Origin: CAMAVH01 sp036500145
GTDB taxonomy: Bacteria; Pseudomonadota; Alphaproteobacteria; SMXQ01
DNA length: 64,000 bases
NCBI GenBank assembly: GCA_036500145.1
Contig: DASYCO010000004.1
Location: 1 to 64,000 of the forward strand
Direction of reading: 5' to 3'
A program made the position numbers and the translations under genes. The notes under the pieces were generated by a model, which saw only the letters and a program-made list of their open reading frames with translations, made no database searches and was not told the DNA's origin. Positions 27,151 to 33,096 of the stretch are shown piece after piece (the first letter of the stretch is position 1; each line of letters begins with the position of its first letter).

Positions 27151-27864
27151 ATGTTCGGCATGGACTTGACGATCGGCGATCATTTTTGGCTCGCCCTGCT
27201 CGAAATCATCGGCATCAACATCATTCTCTCCGGCGACAACGCCGTAGTCATCGCGCTCGCCTGCCGCAACCTGGCGGAAGGGGTCCGCAACAAGGCGATC
27301 ATCGCGGGCAGCGTCGGCGCCATTCTCCTGCGCATCGTCTTCTCGCTCTTCATCGTCTACCTGCTCGACGTACCCTATCTCAAGCTCGTCGGCGCGCTCC
27401 TGCTGCTCTACATCGGCGTCAAGCTGCTGCTGCCGGAGGACGAAGACCACGAAGGCAAGGTCAAGGCCGGCCACAACCTGTGGAGCGCCGTGCAGACGGT
27501 GATCATCGCCGACGCGGTCATGAGCCTCGACAACGTCGTAGCCATCGCGGCGGCGGCGCACGGCCACATCCTCCTCATCGTGTTGGGCCTCGTCATCAGC
27601 GTGCCGCTGATCATCTTCGGCAGCGCCATCATGCTGAAGGTGCTCGTGCGCTTTCCGATCCTCGTCGTCCTCGGCGGCGGCCTTCTCGGCTGGATCGCCG
27701 GCGAAATCCTGATGACCGATCCGGCGCTCGCGCACTGGACCGAGACGATGCCGCACTGGACGGAGCTTGCCGCCAAGATCGTCGGCGCCATCTTCGTCGT
27801 CTCTCTCGGCAAGTATCTCGCCTATCGCATGTCGGCGAAGCGGGAGCTGACCGAAGCGGCGTAA
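27151..27864 (+). CDS. TerC/YjbE-family integral membrane protein
   Basis: From ATG 27151 the product is 237 residues with seven or so hydrophobic segments. The family signature is complete: NIILSGDNAVVIALACRN near residue 22 and the paired DAVMSLDNVVAIAAAAHG near residue 120, whose acidic residues are thought to bind metal. TerC/Alx/YjbE proteins export manganese and help metalate secreted proteins. ATG 27160 is an alternative start. A strong terminator follows the gene. Confidence 0.9.
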   Translation: MFGMDLTIGDHFWLALLEIIGINIILSGDNAVVIALACRNLAEGVRNKAIIAGSVGAILLRIVFSLFIVYLLDVPYLKLVGALLLLYIGVKLLLPEDEDHEGKVKAGHNLWSAVQTVIIADAVMSLDNVVAIAAAAHGHILLIVLGLVISVPLIIFGSAIMLKVLVRFPILVVLGGGLLGWIAGEILMTDPALAHWTETMPHWTELAAKIVGAIFVVSLGKYLAYRMSAKRELTEAA

Positions 27865-27915
27865 GCCGCGCGGCCTCTCGGACCGCGGCGCAGCCGCAAA
27901 GTCCGACCACAGACG

Positions 27916-27951
27916 AACGCCGCTCCGTCATGACGACGGAGCGGCGTTTTT
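27916..27951 (+). terminator. Rho-independent terminator after terC
   Basis: A perfect 14-bp stem (AACGCCGCTCCGTC at 27916-27929 with its inverse at 27935-27948) closes a five-base loop and is followed by TTTTTC-like sequence. Confidence 0.9.
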
Positions 27952-28254
27952 CATTTGCGCATGCGTATGAAGAGCCTGAGCGTTTCATTCCGCGCTATTT
28001 TTGCCGCTCACCGTTTCACGCTACGCAAACGCCAGCGGCGCTTCGGTCGTCCCGATTGACGCTGCCCAACCCACATGCCTAGACTTTGCGCACAAATAAA
28101 GCGCCGCGGGCCGTTCTGAGGCCCCGCCGCCGATGTCTCGCTTGTTATCCGGCGCGTTCAGCTTACGGCACGGCTTTTGCTTTCATGAATGTCAGGCAAA
28201 CGCCGTCGCATTCCGTTTGCATCCCATCGATCGCACTCATCGCAAAGGCATCCC
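27952..28254. other. Intergenic region before the first tctC-like gene
   Basis: This 303-bp stretch holds no supported gene. The only signal seen is a sigma-54-like promoter at 28166-28181, entered separately. The rest shows no repeat, tRNA or hairpin of note. Confidence 0.6.
28166..28181 (+). promoter_or_regulatory. Sigma-54-like promoter
   Basis: CGGCACGGCTTTTGCT matches the -24/-12 consensus TGGCACN5TTGCW at all but the first base, with GG and GC at the required 10-bp spacing. It lies 73 bp before the ATG of the TctC-like gene. No enhancer-binding protein gene is adjacent. Confidence 0.4.
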
Positions 28255-29304
28255 ATGTCCCCCATCCGCCCTGCTCGCGCTGCGCTTTCCGCCATTGGGC
28301 TCGCCACGGCTGTCGCCTGCGCCGCATCCGCCGCGCATGCCGACGCCGTCAGCGACTTCTACAAAAGCAAGGACATCACCCTGATCGTCAGTTCGAGCTC
28401 CGGTGGCGGCTACGATCTCTATGCCCGCCTCATCGCACGCCATCTCGGCGACTACATCCCTGGCAAGCCCAAGGTTGTCGTGCAGAACATGCCGGGGGCT
28501 GGTGGCATCACTGCCGCCAACAACCTCTACAACATCGCCCTCAAGGACGGCTCTGTGATCGGCGCGCTGCAGAACACCGTGCCTTTCGAGCCGATCCTCA
28601 ACAACAAGGCGGCCCAGTTCGACCCGTTGAAGTTCGACTGGCTCGGCTCGCCGAACACCGAGATCGGCCTGCTGCTGCTGTGGCACACCGCCAAGGCCAA
28701 CACTCTGGAAGACGCCAAGAAGATCGAGACAGTCGTCGGCACCTCAGGCACCGCCTCCACGCCGGCCTTTTACGCCCGCGTGCTCAACACGGTCTTCAAT
28801 ACCAAGCTGAAGATGGTCGGCGGCTACCCGGGCCAAACGGAAGCCTTCCTGGCCATAGAGCGCGGCGAGATCGAGGGTTATCCCAGCACCTTCTGGAGCA
28901 GCCTGAAGGCAACCAAGCCCGACTGGATCCGCGACAATAAGGTGAAACTGCTGGTGCAGTATGGCCGCAAGCCGCATCCAGAGCTGCCCAACGTGCCCGT
29001 CGCCCGCGAGATGACGGACAACGCCGACGACAAGGTCCTTCTCGACATCGCCATGGCCCCACTCGAGGCCGGCCGCCCCTACCTCGCGCCGCCGAACGTC
29101 CCGGCCGATCGCCTGGCCGCCCTGAGGGTAGGCATGATGTCGACCTTCAGGGACAAGGCATTCGTCTCCGACGTCACCAAGGCGGGGCTGGAGGTCGACG
29201 CCGATCCGAAGAGCGGCGAGGCCATCGCTGCCCTCTTGACCGAAACCTACAATGCGCCGGAAGCCGCCAAGGCACGGCTCCTCGCGATCTACAACGCGAA
29301 ATAG
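28255..29304 (+). CDS. Tripartite tricarboxylate transporter substrate-binding protein (TctC/Bug family)
   Basis: ATG 28255, with AAAGG six bases upstream, gives 349 residues. A signal peptide of about 29 residues precedes the Bug-family fold: LIVSSSSGGGYDLYARL, HLGDYIPGKPKVVVQNMPGA and GYPGQTEAFLAIERGEIEGY. The proteins bind carboxylates or aromatic acids in the periplasm and deliver them to TctAB membrane partners or to signalling. No tctA or tctB gene is in the window, so it is an orphan. Two further members occur at 38904 and 59153. A strong terminator follows. Confidence 0.92.
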   Translation: MSPIRPARAALSAIGLATAVACAASAAHADAVSDFYKSKDITLIVSSSSGGGYDLYARLIARHLGDYIPGKPKVVVQNMPGAGGITAANNLYNIALKDGSVIGALQNTVPFEPILNNKAAQFDPLKFDWLGSPNTEIGLLLLWHTAKANTLEDAKKIETVVGTSGTASTPAFYARVLNTVFNTKLKMVGGYPGQTEAFLAIERGEIEGYPSTFWSSLKATKPDWIRDNKVKLLVQYGRKPHPELPNVPVAREMTDNADDKVLLDIAMAPLEAGRPYLAPPNVPADRLAALRVGMMSTFRDKAFVSDVTKAGLEVDADPKSGEAIAALLTETYNAPEAAKARLLAIYNAK

Positions 29305-29317
29305 GCTGCGGAAACGA

Positions 29318-29349
29318 AAAAAGCCCCGGGCGCGAGCCCGGGGCTTTTT
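29318..29349 (+). terminator. Rho-independent terminator after tctC-like gene
   Basis: AAAAAGCCCCGGGC (29318-29331) pairs perfectly with GCCCGGGGCTTTTT (29336-29349) around a GCGA tetraloop. The A and T runs make it functional in both directions, so it also serves the convergent hydrolase genes. Confidence 0.93.
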
Positions 29350-29373
29350 ATTTCCTGGCAAACGCCTGCCTGG

Positions 29374-30189
29374 CTATTCCAGCCGGACGTTCTTCTTGAA
29401 ATCGTAGTCGTCAGAGACTTCTGCGTTGTAGCGCTGCACCTTCGACGCCCCGTCGTCGAACCCGCCGGAAAACACTTCATCCAGGAAGATCAGCTGATCC
29501 GTCCAAGCCGCCTCGGCCTGCGCCCGGCGATAGCGGCCCGGCATCGTGTCATTGAGCCAGCCATGCGGCGCGCCGCCATAGACGTTGATCTCGAAGGCCT
29601 TACCTTTCTGCTCCAGGCAGTTGCGGAACCCGCGCACGTCGTCGAGCGAGATGATGTGATCCGCCTCGCCGAACATTCCGAGCACCGGGCAGTCCACTTT
29701 GGCGATCAGTTCCTCAAGCGGCTTGGGGAACAACTTATTCACCTCCCATTCGCGCTTGGAAGCCGCGCCGTACCAGACCAACGCGGCGCTGATCGGTCGC
29801 TCCGCGGCATAGACCAGCGGATGACGGCCCGTCTGACAGACGCCCATGACGGCGACTTTCCCCGGGTCGGCCTGCGGAACCTGCGGCAGGTAATCGATGG
29901 CTGTGCCGACGTAGCCGACCGATTCCGGATCCGTCATGTCGTAGCGCGAAGTGCCGCCATGCAAGGCGGCCTGGTCAGGATGCTTGTAGAAGCAGTCGAT
30001 CGCGACGCAGACGTAGCCGTCCCAGGCGAAGCGCGTGGCGAGGTCCATTGTATGCTTCACCAGGCCATAGCGCTCGTGGATGAGAATGACAGCCGGCACC
30101 TTTCCCATGTTTTCGGGCGCTGCGATGAAGGCCGGCAAGCTCCCGGGCAAGGTGACGTTCTTGGTCGCGACTTGGTTGACGGTGGTCAT
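29374..30189 (-). CDS. Dienelactone hydrolase family protein
   Basis: The 271-residue alpha/beta hydrolase has the nucleophile region VMGVCQTGRHPLVYAAE, in which Cys takes the usual dienelactone-hydrolase position. The Asp lies in MFGEADHIISLDDV and the His in YGGAPHGWLNDT, completing a Cys-Asp-His triad. The early HERYGLVKHTMDLATRFA contains the family's Glu and Arg. Dienelactone hydrolases open lactones made during aromatic ring breakdown. No signal peptide is present. It follows the isochorismatase-like gene by 14 bp and is cotranscribed with it. Confidence 0.87.
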   Translation of the reverse strand: MTTVNQVATKNVTLPGSLPAFIAAPENMGKVPAVILIHERYGLVKHTMDLATRFAWDGYVCVAIDCFYKHPDQAALHGGTSRYDMTDPESVGYVGTAIDYLPQVPQADPGKVAVMGVCQTGRHPLVYAAERPISAALVWYGAASKREWEVNKLFPKPLEELIAKVDCPVLGMFGEADHIISLDDVRGFRNCLEQKGKAFEINVYGGAPHGWLNDTMPGRYRRAQAEAAWTDQLIFLDEVFSGGFDDGASKVQRYNAEVSDDYDFKKNVRLE

Positions 30190-30203
30190 CTCTATCCCCT
30201 TCG

Positions 30204-30872
30204 CTACTTTTTCTTGGCGCCCTTCGCGCCCTTGCGCATGAGCGCCACCGCCTCGTCCACGGTCACGACGCGGCCCATCCGCGGAAACACCCGGTCCATG
30301 AAGAAAGCGCTGTTGTCGCCGCGCGCCGAATAGCAGGCGTCGCGCACGACGACGAGTTCGAGGTCGAGGTCGCGCGCGGCGAAGGCCGTGCTGGCGATGC
30401 CCACGTCGGTCGAGCCGCCGGCGAGCACGATGGTATCGAGGCCGCGCACGCGCAGCGACAGCTCGAGCCGGGTCTGGAAGAACGAGCTCCAGCGATGTTT
30501 CGGCACAGTCACGTCGGTCGCCAGCGGCGCCAGCTCCGGCGCGATCTCCGATTCATCGCTGCCGCTATAGAACTGCACTCGGATCGTCTCCCGCTTCTTG
30601 CCCCAGGGACGCAGGTCCATGTCCGTGTCGGTCAGCCGCTTGGCAACGTCGACGCCGCCCAGCGTATGGGCGCCCATGGGATAAAACGTCGTCAGCCCCG
30701 CCTTGCGCGCGCCCTTCAGCAGCCGCGCCATGTTCGGCAGGATGTTCCGCTCGGCGAGGAAGGCCTGCTTCTTTGGGTTCTTCGGATGCAAGTAGCCGTT
30801 GAGGCTGTCGAACAACACCAGCGCCGTATGACTCGGCCCGAGCGTTTCCACGAGTTTGGCATGGGCGGGCAT
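30204..30872 (-). CDS. Isochorismatase-like hydrolase lacking the catalytic Cys
   Basis: ATG 30872, with GGAG about seven bases upstream, gives 222 residues; the frame also opens at 30926. The fold matches the isochorismatase/cysteine hydrolase superfamily: ALVLFDSLNGYLHP with the first Asp, a Lys in TVPKHRWSSFF, and the segment AGGSTDVGIASTAFAARD. In cysteine hydrolases this last segment reads TDxCVxxT, but here Gly replaces Cys, as in true isochorismatases such as EntB and PhzD. It is therefore either an isochorismatase-type vinyl-ether hydrolase or inactive. It is the first gene of a pair with the dienelactone hydrolase. Confidence 0.85.
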   Translation of the reverse strand: MPAHAKLVETLGPSHTALVLFDSLNGYLHPKNPKKQAFLAERNILPNMARLLKGARKAGLTTFYPMGAHTLGGVDVAKRLTDTDMDLRPWGKKRETIRVQFYSGSDESEIAPELAPLATDVTVPKHRWSSFFQTRLELSLRVRGLDTIVLAGGSTDVGIASTAFAARDLDLELVVVRDACYSARGDNSAFFMDRVFPRMGRVVTVDEAVALMRKGAKGAKKK

Positions 30873-31041
30873 AGCGTCTCCGCAGAGAGGGGAACAACGA
30901 GCGGATAAGGGCTGGATGATGGCCATGAGGCGATGGATTGATCGGGCGCAAATGATAGGAGACCCGTCGCGCCCTTGTCACGATGATATGTGCCGCAAGA
31001 CGGGCTATTCGCGAAACGTGGCGGCGTTCGTCATCCGTCGT

Positions 31042-31095
31042 TGGTGCCCGCTCCCGGACTTGAACCGGGACACCCTTACGGGCCAGGGATTTTAA
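31042..31095 (-). other. 3' half of a tRNA-Leu(UAA): attachment-site scar
   Basis: Read on the minus strand, this 54-bp segment begins exactly at U33 with anticodon TAA, then the 3' strand of the anticodon stem (TCCCT), a long variable arm (CCC-GTAA-GGG, the class II mark of tRNA-Leu), a full T arm (CCCGG-TTCAAGT-CCGGG) and the acceptor strand ending GCGGGCACCA. The 5' half is missing. Such halves, broken at the anticodon loop, are left where tyrosine-recombinase elements integrate into tRNA genes. The intact tRNA should lie on the right side but is not in the window. Confidence 0.85.
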
Positions 31096-31458
31096 GGCGC
31101 GCGCCCAGACGATGCGACGCTGTTCGCCGTCCATCCACAGCAGCCAGGCCACCGTCTCGTCTGCGCGGCTGATCGCGCCCGGCGTCGGCGCCGCCACGCG
31201 CGGCCGCTGCGGCGTGAAGCCGAAGGCGTCGAGCGCGCCGCGCACCACGTCGGGCCAGCGCACCAGCTGGCTCGACGGAATGTCGCGGATGGTGAGCTTG
31301 AGCGCGACCAGCGTCTTGGCCGCCTCCTCAAGCCGCTCTTCGATCTCCGCCAGCGTCCAGAACTTCGCCTTGCTGCCGGCCATTGCCTGAGTCGCCATCC
31401 CCCGGTTCTCCATGTCACGATCCCCCATGTTCTGCATTCCCATCTCTTGCCTGTGCAT
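31096..31458 (-). pseudogene. DUF6362-family phage protein, 3' end lost at the tRNA scar
   Basis: The frame starts near ATG 31458 (or ATG 31383) and encodes FWTLAEIEERLEEAAKTL, RWPDVVRGALDAFGF and TVAWLLWMDGEQRRIVWARA. These match the N-terminal two thirds of the phage-associated DUF6362 family. The helix-turn-helix part that should follow IVWARA is absent, because the coding sequence runs straight into the tRNA-Leu fragment at 31095. The frame stays open into unrelated DNA to 30565, overlapping the isochorismatase gene. The start is next to the stop of the upstream 103-residue gene (TGACATG), so the two were translated together. Confidence 0.6.
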
Positions 31459-31459
31459 G

Positions 31460-31771
31460 TCAGTCGCCTCCCAGCGGCGCGGCGGCCTCGTCGCGGCGCG
31501 AGCCGTAGAGGCGCTCGCCGAGCTGGCGGACGAGCTCGCGCTCCGGCCAGCTCAGCCGGTCGTCGCCGTCGCGCAGGGACAGCACGCCGTCCTGCCGCCA
31601 GGCGCGCCGCCGCAGGCTCTCCATCTCCGCCGCGCTGGCCGCGGCGCGCGGCAAATAGCGGCTCAAACTGGTCATCATCGGGCTGCGGCCCGCCGCTTCT
31701 GGCAGGCTGCGGCCGGGTGGCCGTAAATCGGCCGGCTGTTCGCCGGCTGGGCTGGCGCCTTCGCGCTTCAT
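31460..31771 (-). CDS. Small element-encoded protein of unknown function
   Basis: The 103-residue protein has a Pro/Gly-rich N-terminus and a charged helical C-terminal half (AAEMESLRRRAWRQDG, then WPERELVRQLGERLYGS). GGAGGA lies five bases before ATG 31771. It is the first gene transcribed leftwards from the repressor's divergent promoter, and its predicted -10 box is covered by operator 1. It precedes the truncated DUF6362 gene without a gap. No enzymatic motif was recognised. Confidence 0.6.
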   Translation of the reverse strand: MKREGASPAGEQPADLRPPGRSLPEAAGRSPMMTSLSRYLPRAAASAAEMESLRRRAWRQDGVLSLRDGDDRLSWPERELVRQLGERLYGSRRDEAAAPLGGD

Positions 31772-31801
31772 GGGATCCTCCGCACTTTTCTGATGGACCC
31801 T

Positions 31802-31829
31802 ATGGTAATTATAACTTACCTTAAGTCAA
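31802..31829 (-). promoter_or_regulatory. Predicted leftward promoter of the element
   Basis: Read on the minus strand, TTGACT (31829-31824) and TACCAT (31807-31802) are separated by 16 bp. The predicted start is about 24 bp before ATG 31771. Operator 1 (31804-31820) covers the -10 box and spacer, so the S24 repressor would block it. Confidence 0.5.
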
Positions 31830-31862
31830 GTAATTCTTACCATGACGTACGTAAGTTTAGCT
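31804..31862. promoter_or_regulatory. Triple repressor operator region
   Basis: Operator 1 is GGTAATTATAACTTACC (31804-31820), with inverted GGTAA/TTACC ends. Operator 2 is GTCAAGTAATTCTTACC (31825-31841), and a weaker operator 3 occupies 31846-31862 (GTA and TTA cores). The three centres are 21 bp apart, two DNA turns, so bound dimers would sit on one face, as in lambda OR. Confidence 0.65.
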
Positions 31863-31870
31863 TTCATAAT
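31842..31870 (+). promoter_or_regulatory. Predicted repressor promoter giving a leaderless transcript
   Basis: ATGACG (31842-31847) and CATAAT (31865-31870) are 17 bp apart. Transcription would begin at about 31877-31878, exactly at ATG 31878, so the repressor mRNA would be leaderless, as lambda cI is from PRM. Operator 3 overlaps the -35 box and spacer. Confidence 0.5.
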
Positions 31871-31877
31871 GCGCAAC

Positions 31878-32621
31878 ATGTCAGATCCCGAAGCTCCCGA
31901 CGACAACGCTCTGACCACCATTGCGGTGGATGGCGACCAGGTGGCGGCGCCCGCTCCGGCGACGCTCGGCGCCCGCCTGCGCGCGCGGCGCGAGGCCGTC
32001 GGCCTGACCCAGGAGAAGCTCGCCAAGCAGTGCGGCGTCAGCCGCGCCGCCGTGGCGCAATGGGAGGCCGGCGTCACCCGCCCGAGCCTCGACAACCTGG
32101 TGCGCGCCGCCAAGGTGCTCGGCGTCTGGCTGTCCTGGCTGACCGCCGGCGACCAGTCGCTGCCCGATGGCGCCTCGCCTTTCCCGCCCGCCGGCGACCC
32201 GGCCAGGCGCCGCATTCCCGTCATCGACTATGTCCGCGCTGGCCTGTGGGACGCCGTGGCCGATCCTTACGCCCAGGGCGGCAGCCTTGACGAGATCGCC
32301 AGCGACCTCGAACTGTCGCCCCGCGCCTTCGCCCTCGTCGTGCGCGGCGAGAGCATGGATCCGGAATTCCGCGACGGCGACAAGATCATCATCGACCCGG
32401 AGGTGACGCCGCAGCCCGGCGACTTCGTCGTCGCCAAGCTGGAGCGCGACGACGAGGCGACCTTCAAGAAGTATCGCCCGCGCGGCCTGGACAAGGAGGG
32501 CGCGCCGATCATCGAGCTGGTGCCGATCAACCCCGACTGGCCGACCCTGCTGATCAACGCCGAGTATCCCGGCCACATCGTGGGCACCCTGATCGAGCAT
32601 CGCCGCTATCGTCGGCGCTGA
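31878..32621 (+). CDS. XRE/S24 phage-type repressor (CI/LexA-like)
   Basis: ATG 31878 gives 247 residues; ATG 31869 and 31842 are less likely because the promoter -10 box ends at 31870. The N-terminal helix-turn-helix is clear (GARLRARREAVGLTQEKLAK, then VSRAAVAQWEAG). The C-terminal S24 protease-like domain carries the nucleophile Ser in VVRGESMDPEF and the general-base Lys in DEATFKKY. An Ala-Gly pair in DYVRAGLWDAV is the likely self-cleavage site. It should repress its neighbours and be inactivated by RecA during DNA damage. Operators lie on both sides of the gene. Confidence 0.9.
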   Translation: MSDPEAPDDNALTTIAVDGDQVAAPAPATLGARLRARREAVGLTQEKLAKQCGVSRAAVAQWEAGVTRPSLDNLVRAAKVLGVWLSWLTAGDQSLPDGASPFPPAGDPARRRIPVIDYVRAGLWDAVADPYAQGGSLDEIASDLELSPRAFALVVRGESMDPEFRDGDKIIIDPEVTPQPGDFVVAKLERDDEATFKKYRPRGLDKEGAPIIELVPINPDWPTLLINAEYPGHIVGTLIEHRRYRRR

Positions 32622-32682
32622 GCGCGGCTTGGTTAGGCGGACTTAGAATCCGCCGCTCCGAACTCTGTGCTGAAAACCTGTC

Positions 32683-32698
32683 CGTAAGATAAATTACC
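32683..32698. promoter_or_regulatory. Additional operator-like site downstream of the repressor gene
   Basis: CGTAAGATAAATTACC resembles the operator motif but with a six-base spacer between the half-sites. Its centre is about 31 bp (three DNA turns) from operator 4 at 32714-32730. Confidence 0.4.
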
Positions 32699-32703
32699 CT
32701 GCC

Positions 32704-32732
32704 TTGACGATATAGTAAGAATAACTTACTAT
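32704..32732 (+). promoter_or_regulatory. Repressor-controlled rightward promoter
   Basis: TTGACG (32704-32709) and TACTAT (32727-32732) have a 17-bp spacer. The perfectly symmetrical operator AGTAAGAATAACTTACT (32714-32730) fills the spacer and most of the -10 box. It shares 13 of 17 bases with operator 1. This is a textbook layout for repression by steric block. Confidence 0.6.
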
Positions 32733-32766
32733 TGTCTTTCTCTCTTTCATGGCAGGAGACAAGGGC

Positions 32767-33081
32767 ATGGGCGCGAATGCGGCGGCGGTTTTGCATGCCC
32801 TGGCCGCGCTCGAGCGCGCCCATGACGGCCCCCTGCCGCCACAGGCTTGGCAAAGCCTCCGTCACGGTTCGCAAGCCGCGCGCCTCGCGGTACAAAGCGC
32901 TGACGCGGCGGCCCTGCAACGCGAGCGTGCCTGGCGCCTCCTCGGCAGCGCCGGCCGCTGGCGACGACGGCAGGCGCCGGACCGCGCCGCCGACAATCTC
33001 GCCGCTGCGCGGGAGGCCCTGCTCGGCTGGCGGCGTCTCGCCTTCGTGAACTGCGCAGGCCCATGCGTTCGGCGAGAATAA
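32767..33081 (+). CDS. Small repressor-controlled protein of unknown function
   Basis: ATG 32767, with AGGAG nine bases upstream, gives 104 residues; ATG 32749 would add six but has no ribosome-binding site. The protein is Ala/Arg/Leu-rich and mostly helical (AAAVLHALAALERAHDG; LAAAREALLGWRRLAFV), with two Cys near the end. No family was recognised. It stands directly behind the repressed promoter at 32704-32732, so it is probably the element's SOS-inducible output. Another ORF overlaps in a different frame but lacks a ribosome-binding site. Confidence 0.55.
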   Translation: MGANAAAVLHALAALERAHDGPLPPQAWQSLRHGSQAARLAVQSADAAALQRERAWRLLGSAGRWRRRQAPDRAADNLAAAREALLGWRRLAFVNCAGPCVRRE

Positions 33082-33096
33082 CCAGTTCTTAACCAC

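Larger units (their letters stand above)
31042..33081. mobile_element. Prophage or integrative-element remnant
   Basis: The region joins a tRNA-Leu attachment scar, a truncated DUF6362 gene, two small genes of unknown function and an XRE/S24 phage-type repressor with repeated operators. No integrase, terminase or structural gene remains, so this is a degenerate or domesticated element. The left border is the tRNA scar. The right border is uncertain and is placed at the end of the last repressor-controlled ORF. Flanking genes look chromosomal. Confidence 0.6.

Noticed and set aside
30565..31458. One intact 297-codon minus-strand gene
   Set aside because: Only its first part looks like a protein family; the rest reads through the tRNA-Leu half and out of frame over the isochorismatase gene.
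32732..33049. Alternative 105-codon ORF overlapping the 104-residue protein
   Set aside because: It has no ribosome-binding site at its start and its composition looks like an out-of-frame shadow.
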